Shown piece after piece: positions 35,281 to 41,976 of a stretch of DNA of 41,976 nt. This DNA comes from Rhodospirillales bacterium (GTDB lineage: Bacteria; Pseudomonadota; Alphaproteobacteria; Acetobacterales; Acetobacteraceae). The DNA lies in the NCBI GenBank assembly GCA_028869595.1, contig JAGWRU010000034.1:1-41976 (forward strand), read 5' to 3'. The notes under the pieces are model-generated. The model was given only the letters and a program-made list of their open reading frames with translations. It had not been told where the DNA came from and ran no database searches. Position numbers and translations under genes: made by a program. Positions within the stretch are counted from its first letter, which is position 1, and each line of letters begins with the position of its first letter.

Positions 35281-36165
35281 CTATACGCGGCGGATGCGCC
35301 CGGTCAGGCCGGCTGCGATGGCCGCCCCGCCCAGCACCAGGATCGCGGCGGCGAACAGGGTCACGCCGCCTGGCGCGGCACCGACTGCCACCAGCAACGC
35401 GGTGGAAAGCAGCGGGGCCAGATAGGATAGCGCCCCCAGCACCGGCAGCGGCCCATATTTGGTCGCGTAATCCCAAGCCACGAAAGCGAAGCCGGTCGGC
35501 CCCAGGCCGAGGATTAGGAGTGCGCAAAGCTGGCGCGCATCGGGAACCACCGTGCGCGGCTCGATCGCCAGATGAGCCAGCGCCGCGGCCAGTGCGACGC
35601 CGCCGCATACATCGAGGATGACAAGACTGCTGACGCCGGCAAAGCGCCGATTGAAAACGGAGTAGGCCGCCCACACCACGGCGCAGGCCAGCGCGGCGGC
35701 GTAGCCGACAAGAGCGGCGCTATGCAATGAAGGATGGCGCATCACCACCAGCACCGTGCCGCAAAGACCGAACGCCGCACCGATCACATGCCGCAGCCGC
35801 ATGCCCGCGCCATCCGCCAGCAACGCGGAAAACAGCACGATCAGGAGTGGCCAGAGGTAATTGATCAGGCTCGCCTGATCCGCCGGGGCATGGGCCAGGG
35901 CATAGAAATAGAGCGCGTGATAGAAGAACAGCCCGGAAAACGCGGTCAGAAGGGCACCCAGGTCCGGCCTGCTACGTTCCCGGTGCCCGCGCTTGAGCAG
36001 ACGCAGACGCAGGAGCAGCCCCAACGCGAAGGCCACGGTAAAGCTGATGCTCATCAATTCGAGCGGCGGCACCCCGCGCGCCTGCACCGTCACCGCGGCC
36101 AGCATCGACCACAGCAGGATCGCCACCAGCCCGGCGACGAGCGCGCCTATCGCGCGGTCGCGCAC
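35281..36165 (-). CDS. EamA/DMT-family transporter
   Basis: A 294-residue inner-membrane protein with about ten helices in two EamA repeats. Typical segments are LINYLWPLLIVLFSALL near the end of the first repeat and GLGPTGFAFVAWDYA...LGALSYLAPLLSTALLV in the second. DMT exporters carry metabolites, amino acids or related compounds; the cargo here is unknown. The start overlaps the end of speE by 19 bp on the same strand, so coupling to polyamine synthesis is likely. A polyamine or methylthioadenosine link is inference. Confidence 0.86.
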   Translation of the reverse strand: MRDRAIGALVAGLVAILLWSMLAAVTVQARGVPPLELMSISFTVAFALGLLLRLRLLKRGHRERSRPDLGALLTAFSGLFFYHALYFYALAHAPADQASLINYLWPLLIVLFSALLADGAGMRLRHVIGAAFGLCGTVLVVMRHPSLHSAALVGYAAALACAVVWAAYSVFNRRFAGVSSLVILDVCGGVALAAALAHLAIEPRTVVPDARQLCALLILGLGPTGFAFVAWDYATKYGPLPVLGALSYLAPLLSTALLVAVGAAPGGVTLFAAAILVLGGAAIAAGLTGRIRRV

Positions 36166-37034
36166 GACTTGCCCGGCAGATGGCGGGCGATATAGGGCGG
36201 CAGACAGAAAGACGCGGTATGGATTTCCGGGCTCCAGTACCGCGTCGTGCCAAGAATCTTCGCCGCGGCGGCACGCCGGGCGATCTCCTCGGTCGCGATC
36301 GTGTTCAGCCCTGCTTCCTTGGCCGCGAAGCCCAGCGTCATGAAGCCGCCGACATAGGTCGGCACAGCCGCGACATAGGCCGTCACCGCGGGAAAGAATG
36401 CACCCCGCCGGGCGCTGGTCTCGCGCAATTCATCGGCCTGCATGAAGGGCACGCCGCACTGGTTGACGATCAAACCGCTTGCGGTCAGGACGCGTGCGCA
36501 ATGGGCGTAGAATTCATCCGTGAACAGCACTTCGCCGACGCCGATCGGATCGGTGCTATCGACGATGATGACGTCGAAACTGCCATCGGCGGCCTTCTTC
36601 ACATAGTCGATGCCGTCGCCGACGATCACCTCCGCCCTCGGATCGGTCCAGGCATCGCCGCCGATCGCGGGCAGAAACTCCTTTGACAGGGCGATGACGT
36701 CGCCGTCGATCTCCACCATCACGGCGCGTTTGGTCGTCGCGTGCTGCAGCACGCGGCGCAGCACACCGCCATCGCCGGCGCCGATGATCAGCACATTCTC
36801 CGCCTTGCCATGCGCCAGCAGCGGCACATGGACCAGCATTTCCTGATAGACGAATTCATCTGCCTCGGTGATCTGGATCACGCCATCCAGCACCATGACG
36901 CGGCCATGCGTCTCACTTTCGAAGATCGCAATATCCTGGAAAGCGGATTGCCTGCGCGCGAGTTCGCGCACCACGCGGAAGCGCTGGCCCCAGGCTGGAT
37001 ACAGCGTCTCGTTGATCCACATATCGGTCGGCAT
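36147..37034 (-). CDS. speE: spermidine synthase
   Basis: A 295-residue aminopropyltransferase that joins decarboxylated SAM to putrescine to give spermidine. The Rossmann core has GAGDGG (85-90), E108 (VEIDGDV), the GDGIDYV strand and the catalytic D159-x-x-D162-P segment. The EFVYQEMLVHVPLLAHG stretch matches E. coli SpeE. I start at 37034, where GAGGGTCAC precedes the ATG; the longer upstream frame has no homology. It is 158 bp downstream of speD, a gap with a hairpin but no recognisable gene. Confidence 0.94.
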   Translation of the reverse strand: MPTDMWINETLYPAWGQRFRVVRELARRQSAFQDIAIFESETHGRVMVLDGVIQITEADEFVYQEMLVHVPLLAHGKAENVLIIGAGDGGVLRRVLQHATTKRAVMVEIDGDVIALSKEFLPAIGGDAWTDPRAEVIVGDGIDYVKKAADGSFDVIIVDSTDPIGVGEVLFTDEFYAHCARVLTASGLIVNQCGVPFMQADELRETSARRGAFFPAVTAYVAAVPTYVGGFMTLGFAAKEAGLNTIATEEIARRAAAAKILGTTRYWSPEIHTASFCLPPYIARHLPGKSCATAR

Positions 37035-37162
37035 GTGACCCTCGCTTTGCGCGACGAAACGTGACGACCGCCAGCATGCAAGCCGCGGGTCGAAACGCGC
37101 CATGATGATCCAAAAAGAACCGGGACACGCGGATCGTTCCGCCTATCCCGCACCGTGATCGA

Positions 37163-37185
37163 GGCGAAACCGGGCGGCTTTCGCC
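37163..37185. repeat. hairpin between speD and speE
   Basis: GGCGAAA (37163-37169) and TTTCGCC (37179-37185) form a perfect 7-bp stem with a 9-base GC-rich loop, just after the speD stop. No T-run follows on the minus strand, so it may stabilise or process the mRNA rather than terminate. Confidence 0.35.
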
Positions 37186-37192
37186 CCGTCGA

Positions 37193-37642
37193 TCAGACCA
37201 CCAGACCGCGGCGCTGCTCACCCAGATGGATGGAGGTCGGGCTGAAAGCCTTCTTCAGCACGGGAATGGACAGATACGGATCGCAGGTGCCGCACATGAA
37301 AATATCTACGGCAGCAAAATCACGCTCCGGCCAAGTATGAATGGAGATATGGCTCTCGGCGAGGACAACAACGCCAGAAACACCGCCATTCGGCGAAAAA
37401 TGGTGGAAGTGGCTGTGCAGTATCGTTGCGCCTGCTTCGATCGCGGCAGTACGCAATGCTTCATCGATCAGCTCCGGCTGATCGAGATTACTGGCGCCCC
37501 ACAGATCGATCAGCAGATGCGTGCCGGCGAAGCGCACGCCGTTCCGTTCCACGAAATAGTCTTTCGGCAGCTCGGCGCCATCGGATTTCTGGTTCTCGCT
37601 CGGAATATCCGAGACCATCCCCAGCGGGCTGAGTGCGTTCAT
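37193..37642 (-). CDS. speD: S-adenosylmethionine decarboxylase proenzyme (class 1B, bacterial)
   Basis: A 149-residue proenzyme that self-cleaves before a serine to form the pyruvoyl cofactor and then decarboxylates SAM. The cleavage site is AES-H (E96/S97), followed by ISIHTWPE with proton donor H102 and by C117 in DIFMCGTC. N-terminal elements [16 protein letters not shown] and [15 protein letters not shown] are typical of the small bacterial class. Slightly longer than usual at the N-terminus. A GGAGGG ribosome site precedes the ATG. Together with speE it makes spermidine. Confidence 0.95.
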   Translation of the reverse strand: MNALSPLGMVSDIPSENQKSDGAELPKDYFVERNGVRFAGTHLLIDLWGASNLDQPELIDEALRTAAIEAGATILHSHFHHFSPNGGVSGVVVLAESHISIHTWPERDFAAVDIFMCGTCDPYLSIPVLKKAFSPTSIHLGEQRRGLVV

Positions 37643-37761
37643 CGCGTACCCTCCTACCAGCAGACGGCCTGTTGGGCATCCGGCGATTTCCGGAGCCCCC
37701 TGGGGCCAAGGCGGCGGGAGATAGGCAAAGGGGGGCGGGGGCGCAAGTGATATTTACGGGT

Positions 37762-37791
37762 AGCTGCCAGTTTTCTGCGAAACGGCGTGGC
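37762..37791. repeat. inverted repeat upstream of speD
   Basis: CTGCCA (37762-37767) and TGGCAG (37786-37791) are separated by 18 bp in the gap between the large TPR-like gene and speD. It could be an operator or a leader structure; nothing else is recognised in this 152-bp gap. Confidence 0.25.
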
Positions 37792-37794
37792 AGG

Positions 37795-40665
37795 TTACGG
37801 ATTTACCGTCTGAATATCCCGCGTCATCTGTCCGGCGAGTGCGGCCTCGTGCGCCGCGCGGTGCAAATCGGCGAGATCGGTGATCGGCGCGGCGGTCAGC
37901 AAGGTGAACAGATCACCAAGCGGCCCGCCCGCCATCCTGGCGGCATTCTGTGCCCGTAACGCCGCCAGGCCCGACTGATCGCCGGCCTGGGCGGTGGCCG
38001 TCGCCAGGCGAAGCAAGGTCCGTCTTTGCGCATCGTCAATCGGACCGGAGGCAGGGATCGTCTTCGCGACATAGGATGCCAAGGCATGCTCGGCCCCAGG
38101 CCAGTCCTTGGCCTGCTCGAGGATCGCGGCGCGCGCGGCATCGGCCTGCGGCGTATTCAGCGTCGCGAGAGACGCCGCTGCCGCCGTGGCATGTCCGAGC
38201 GCGGCATCGACTTTGGCCATCAGCATGGCCCGGTGCTGCGTCAATGCCGGGCGCAGTTGCGGCGAATCCGAGTCTGCCAGCACCTGACGCGCGGCCTCGG
38301 CATCGCCCTGGCGCAGCAGCACGCGGGCCAGCCTTGCCCCGAATGTCGCCTTGGCGCCTGGGCTGGGCGCGGCCTGCATCAAGCGCTGAAGCAATGGCAC
38401 GGCGCGATCGGGAAGATCGAGAGAAAGCAACCGGTCGGCGAGATGCCCATCCAGCACCTCTCCCGCCGGTCCGCTCGGCAGCAGATCGGCATTGTCATCG
38501 AGCAGCGCCACCAGAGTCGCCGGTGCCATCTTCGCTGGCGCATCCGCCTGCAGCATCGCCGCGAATATTTTACGCAACCTGGCCTGCAATTCCGGTCGGG
38601 CGGTGGGAAAAAGCTGCTCGCTTCGGCGCAGCATCGCCAAAGATCGGCGCCATGCGCCGGCACGCGCATCGAGATCGGCCAATTCCTCGCGCAATGCCCG
38701 TTCCCGCCGCCCGCCCCGCCAGGCGTAGAGCAGCCGGTCCAGCGCCTCGGCTGCCCCGCGCGCGCCCAGACGTCCGGAAGCCAGACGCAGATTGACCGCA
38801 CGCACCGCCGCGCGGGCGTGGGTTTCGCGATTCCGGCTCAAGGTCAGGCGGTCGAACATTGCCAGGGCCCCGTCCACGTCCCCATGCTTCTGCTTCAGCA
38901 GCGCGCGGGCGAAATCCAAGCGATGATCGCCTGGATGCGCCGCAAGGATCGCCGAGGCCGCCTTGTCTGCCCCACCTTCAATCATCGTCTCGGCCGCGAT
39001 CGGCAGGAAGCGGTCGCGCAGCGGCGCGGGCCACGTCTCGATCAGCGGGGCGGTCACGCCCAGAATCGCCGCCGCGTCCGGCGCGCCCGGATGCCCCTCC
39101 GCCTTCCGCAGCGCGCGCCATAGCGCGATATCGTCAAAGCCGGACAGGCGCGGATCGGCCAGCGGATCGGGCTCTCCCTCGGGGCGGCGCGGATCTCCCG
39201 CGATGATCCGTGCGATTTCGGCAAGCGCCAGATGCCCTGGGCGAACCGCCTCGGCCGGGTCTTCGCTGGCCGCGAGACGCAGCACCCCATCCGCTTCCGC
39301 CCCCATTCCCAGGGCAAGCATCGCCTCGGCCACGGCGCGGCGGGGCTTTGCGCGCGCCAGCGACGGCGCCTCGGCGGCGGCCTGCATACGGTCCTGCAAC
39401 CGCCGGAGCAGAGCGCGGATCGGCCGATCGGGGAAATCGAAGCGCGCGGCCAGAGAAGCAGCATCGGCGTCGCTCAGCCCACCCGGTATGCCGGCACTAT
39501 GCAGGAGACCTGTGCCGCCATTGTCCAGCCGATAGCCGCCTGGTGTGACGCTGAAATGCAGCCCGTCGGATAAGGGTCGCACCGCCACGCCTTGCCAGGT
39601 GGCGAGAAGTCGGAATTGCGGCGCATGGATCGCAGCGGGCACCCCTGCACCGGCATCCCGCTCGGTCCCGACCAGAAGCGTATCGCCGGATAAGGGATCC
39701 GACAGACGAACCACCGCAGCCCGCCCGGGTGCGATGATCTGAAGCGCGGCATGGGCGGGTCGCAGCGGCAGTGGTTGAAATGCCATCCGCTCCCGCCGCA
39801 CGGCCACACGCCATCCTTGTGGATCACGTATCAGCGATATCGCCATGGCCGGATCGAGGGGAATGCGCAGCAAAGTGCCCCCTGCAAGCGGAACGACTTG
39901 GGTATTGCCGAGCAGCGGATCTCCCCGCACCGCCCCGAGGTCGATGGCTTCGCGCCGGTCGAATACGACCATTCCGAAACCACCACGGCGAAATGCTGCC
40001 GCCCCCACCTCGGAGCCGAATGGCAGCAGCATCACCGCCCCATCCCCATGGCTGTCGAGTGGTCGCGCGGCGAGCCCGAGCGATGCGGCGGCCGGCGCCG
40101 CGATGGGGCTCGGCACCGACACGCCGGTGGCGGGCATCGGCGCCGCCTCGACGGGCACCACCGGCGCCGGCGCCGGTGATGGCGGTGCGACATCGGCATG
40201 CCTGGCCGACGCGGGTGCCGCCGCAGGGGGCGCGATCGGCGGATGATCAGGCAATCGCCGGGCAGAAGCCTGGACGGGATGGGGGCCGGCTTCCGGCATT
40301 GTGCGCGGCGCGGGCTTTGCCAGAACGTCGATGACCAGCCGATCGCCCAGGCGCATGGATCGCAGATGGGCGCCCGCCTGAAGCCGGAATATCGCGCCGT
40401 CGGCGACACGCTGCATGCGCATCAATCCGGGCGGCCGATGGCGAGGCAGATCCAGTGGGCGGTGTCCGGCCAGCACCAGCCGGTATTCGTCCCGCCCGAT
40501 CGCCTGCAGATGGGCGGCGATCGGTCCACGAAAATCAAAGACCATGCGCACGAAGCCCGGGTGCCGTCCCGTCCTGACCGATACCGGGCGGACCGGTTCC
40601 GTGCCATGCGCCGCAGCACATAGCGCCGGAACGATCAGGAGCGCGGCCAGGAAGGAGCGCATCAA
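37795..40665 (-). CDS. large periplasmic AMIN-like/TPR-like protein of the chemotaxis operon
   Basis: A 956-residue exported protein (signal peptide about 1-21, ending CAAAHG). Residues 28-117 look like an AMIN-type beta domain (FVRMVFDFRGPIAAHL...YRLVL...RLVIDVL). A Pro/Ala-rich linker covers about 118-195. Residues 205-385 are beta-rich. From about 410 to the end the chain is helical with TPR-like repeats (for example KASAILAAHPGDHRLDFARALLKQKHGDVDGALAMFDRL). The ATG overlaps the cheZ stop by 4 bp, so it is translated with cheY-cheZ. AMIN domains often bind peptidoglycan or guide periplasmic machinery; a role at the flagellar pole or motor is inference. The family is not recognised by name. 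Confidence 0.75.
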   Translation of the reverse strand: MMRSFLAALLIVPALCAAAHGTEPVRPVSVRTGRHPGFVRMVFDFRGPIAAHLQAIGRDEYRLVLAGHRPLDLPRHRPPGLMRMQRVADGAIFRLQAGAHLRSMRLGDRLVIDVLAKPAPRTMPEAGPHPVQASARRLPDHPPIAPPAAAPASARHADVAPPSPAPAPVVPVEAAPMPATGVSVPSPIAAPAAASLGLAARPLDSHGDGAVMLLPFGSEVGAAAFRRGGFGMVVFDRREAIDLGAVRGDPLLGNTQVVPLAGGTLLRIPLDPAMAISLIRDPQGWRVAVRRERMAFQPLPLRPAHAALQIIAPGRAAVVRLSDPLSGDTLLVGTERDAGAGVPAAIHAPQFRLLATWQGVAVRPLSDGLHFSVTPGGYRLDNGGTGLLHSAGIPGGLSDADAASLAARFDFPDRPIRALLRRLQDRMQAAAEAPSLARAKPRRAVAEAMLALGMGAEADGVLRLAASEDPAEAVRPGHLALAEIARIIAGDPRRPEGEPDPLADPRLSGFDDIALWRALRKAEGHPGAPDAAAILGVTAPLIETWPAPLRDRFLPIAAETMIEGGADKAASAILAAHPGDHRLDFARALLKQKHGDVDGALAMFDRLTLSRNRETHARAAVRAVNLRLASGRLGARGAAEALDRLLYAWRGGRRERALREELADLDARAGAWRRSLAMLRRSEQLFPTARPELQARLRKIFAAMLQADAPAKMAPATLVALLDDNADLLPSGPAGEVLDGHLADRLLSLDLPDRAVPLLQRLMQAAPSPGAKATFGARLARVLLRQGDAEAARQVLADSDSPQLRPALTQHRAMLMAKVDAALGHATAAAASLATLNTPQADAARAAILEQAKDWPGAEHALASYVAKTIPASGPIDDAQRRTLLRLATATAQAGDQSGLAALRAQNAARMAGGPLGDLFTLLTAAPITDLADLHRAAHEAALAGQMTRDIQTVNP

Positions 40666-41330
40666 TCGAAGCTCGCGAGCAGCCGGTCGATATCGGACTG
40701 GTCCATCGCGGCCGCCGGCAACTGCGGACCGTTCAGCAGGGCCGCCTCGTCCAGCCCGGCGGCGGCCAGCTCGCGCTCCGGCGTGACGATCGGCGCGCCC
40801 TCCGGACGCCCGAACGCGGCAACGATATGCGCGACCTTCGCCTCGATCGCCTTGAGGGTGGTCACGACCTTGGTGATCCGCTGTCCCGTAATGTCCTGGA
40901 AGCTGCAGGCCTCGTAGATGCGCGTGGTGGCATCCTGCAATTGCGCGGCGGCCGGTCCATTCAGATCCGAGGCCACCTGGTCCAGGGTCTCGCAGGTTTC
41001 CAGGATCGCCTCGGTCGCTGCCGCCGTATGCGCGACGATCGCATCCAGCTCATCCGTGGCGAAGGGAATATCCGAGCCGGTGATATCGTCCACCCGCAAT
41101 GCTGCGATTTCCGCCTTGGCCGATGCGATGGTGCGTCCCAGCTCCTCGATTTCAGACAGCAGCGATGTCTCCTGCGCACTGAGATCGCCGCGCATGGAGC
41201 TGACGACGGCACGGACGATCTCGGCAACCGCCTCCGGCTCGGCCTCCGGGTAGCGTTGGCGGATGGCAGCCAGACGCTCGGCCAGGATTGCCTGAGGGAT
41301 GACGGCCGGGCCTTGATACGGATCAGCCAT
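40662..41330 (-). CDS. cheZ: CheY-P phosphatase CheZ
   Basis: A 222-residue protein phosphatase that dephosphorylates CheY-P. A long helical hairpin fills the middle; the active-site motif ACSFQDITGQRITKV contains D146 and Q150, equal to D143 and Q147 of E. coli CheZ. The C-terminal peptide MDQSDIDRLLASFD matches the CheY-binding helix. Start at 41330, inside the end of cheY (8 bp overlap), which implies coupling. CheZ is absent from many alphaproteobacteria. Confidence 0.92.
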   Translation of the reverse strand: MADPYQGPAVIPQAILAERLAAIRQRYPEAEPEAVAEIVRAVVSSMRGDLSAQETSLLSEIEELGRTIASAKAEIAALRVDDITGSDIPFATDELDAIVAHTAAATEAILETCETLDQVASDLNGPAAAQLQDATTRIYEACSFQDITGQRITKVVTTLKAIEAKVAHIVAAFGRPEGAPIVTPERELAAAGLDEAALLNGPQLPAAAMDQSDIDRLLASFD

Positions 41331-41709
41331 TGCCGAGCACCTTCTCGATTTTTTCGCGCAGCGTCTCGGCGTTGAACGGCTTGACGATATAATTCGAGAC
41401 ACCGGCCTGCTTGGCCACCACCACGTTTTCCGCCTTGCTTTCGGCCGTCACCATGATGAACGGCAGAGTCTTCAAGCGCGCATCGGCGCGCACTTCCTGC
41501 AGCAGTTGCAGCCCGGTCATCGGGCTCATGTTCCAGTCGCTGATCACCAGACCGAAATGATTGCTGCGCAGCTTGGCGAGGGCCTCGGATCCGTCCGTCG
41601 CCTCCTCGACATTGTTGAAGTCGATTTGCTTGAGAAGATTGCGGATGATGCGCAGCATCGTCTTGTAGTCGTCCACGATCAGCACGCTCATGGATTTGTC
41701 GATCGTCAT
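41323..41709 (-). CDS. cheY: chemotaxis response regulator CheY
   Basis: A 128-residue single-domain receiver that carries the chemotaxis signal to the flagellar switch. D13-D14 bind magnesium, D58 (VISDWNMSPMTG) accepts the phosphate, T88 and K110 (IVKPFNAETL) complete the site. The DWNMP-like segment and YIVKPF match true CheY rather than other receivers. An AGGAGA ribosome site precedes the ATG. First gene of cheY-cheZ-AMIN/TPR. Confidence 0.95.
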   Translation of the reverse strand: MTIDKSMSVLIVDDYKTMLRIIRNLLKQIDFNNVEEATDGSEALAKLRSNHFGLVISDWNMSPMTGLQLLQEVRADARLKTLPFIMVTAESKAENVVVAKQAGVSNYIVKPFNAETLREKIEKVLGNG

Positions 41710-41748
41710 TTCTTGTCTCCTGTCAGCATCGGGCCGTCAGCCGCCTGC

Positions 41749-41976
41749 ATGGGGGGAAGCCGCCGGTTCCGCCAGCCGCTGCACGCCTCCGACAACCACG
41801 ACGCCGGCGGCAACGCGGTCAAGGTCGTGGTCGATGGCTTCGACCACAAGGCCCGGGACAGCTTGCACGGCTATTGGGATACGCAGTTCGTCGAGGCGCT
41901 GGGTAGGCCGCCGGCTCCTCTGGCAAAACAGCCGCTGCTGCGGATGACGCCGGGACAGGAAGCCGCTGCCTCATCA
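41749..41976 (+). pseudogene. 5'-truncated S1/P1 nuclease remnant, runs off the window
   Basis: Reading from 41749 gives QPLHASDNHDAGGNAVKV followed by LHGYWDTQFVEALG, then PLAKQPLLRMTPGQEAA: the middle and later part of an S1/P1 zinc nuclease, including the zinc-binding histidine/aspartate region HASDNHD and the LH..WDT box. The N-terminal ~130 residues, with the first zinc ligands, are missing; only GC-rich unrelated sequence (MGGSRRFR) precedes the homology, and cheY starts 40 bp away on the other strand. So the fragment cannot be an active nuclease. It continues to the window end without a stop. The break probably lies near 41765-41772. Confidence 0.75.

Noticed and set aside
41690-41947. 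An 85-residue + strand open frame at the right edge
   Set aside because: It is Ser/Thr/Arg-rich and out of phase with the S1/P1 nuclease homology, which lies in another frame.

Overview
The window is GC-rich, densely packed bacterial chromosome. It looks alphaproteobacterial and probably belongs to the Rhodospirillales/Acetobacterales group. That placement is an inference from the flagellar order flgB-flgC-fliE-fliQ-fliR-flhB followed by a CckA-type kinase, recA and alaS; from a CheY/CheZ pair; from an lnt gene followed by the Xre regulator common in alphaproteobacteria; and from an sRNA resembling the alphaproteobacterial suhB/MmgR (alpha-r8) family. No CRISPR array, insertion sequence, integrase or rRNA is visible.

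Layout. (1) 1-10.2 kb is metabolic: a GntR regulator and an MdtG-like MFS pump, a membrane GH17-GT2 fusion for beta-glucan synthesis, two tandem D-2-hydroxyacid dehydrogenases, and a divergent + strand run of an M20 amidohydrolase, a luciferase-like flavin oxidoreductase and an acetylpolyamine-amidohydrolase-like deacylase. (2) 10.2-18 kb is mostly housekeeping: yifB/comM, a small lipoprotein, a lytic transglycosylase, an orphan sRNA with its own promoter and terminator, an N-formylglutamate amidohydrolase, tRNA-Val(GAC), nth, a DUF2244 protein, an Xre regulator and lnt. (3) 18-25.2 kb is accessory: a group II PLP decarboxylase, a polyprenyl-phosphate GT2, a GT39-type membrane glycosyltransferase, a split chromate transporter, a quinate/shikimate dehydrogenase-like enzyme and a two-domain retropepsin-like protease. 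(4) 25.2-35.3 kb is alaS, recA, a short CckA-type hybrid kinase, and the flagellar basal body and export genes flgBC-fliEQR-flhB (minus strand), divergent from a small unknown gene plus fliO-fliP (plus strand). (5) 35.3-41.7 kb is an EamA transporter, speE and speD (spermidine synthesis), and a cheY-cheZ-large periplasmic AMIN/TPR-like protein operon. (6) The right edge is a 5'-truncated S1/P1 nuclease remnant beginning abruptly beside cheY.

How the parts connect. The flagellar export gate (FliOPQR, FlhB), rod (FlgB, FlgC, FliE) and chemotaxis output (CheY, CheZ) lie in one neighbourhood, with the cell-cycle-type kinase translationally coupled to flhB. SpeD and SpeE form the decarboxy-SAM route to spermidine, and an EamA exporter-like gene overlaps speE. 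The 5-10 kb block looks like an uncharacterised amide and 2-oxo-acid catabolic module. No gap between genes exceeds 300 bp; the largest are the ~250 bp sRNA-bearing gap at 13189-13438 and the 233 bp recA upstream region. Most convergent gene pairs overlap at their 3' ends.
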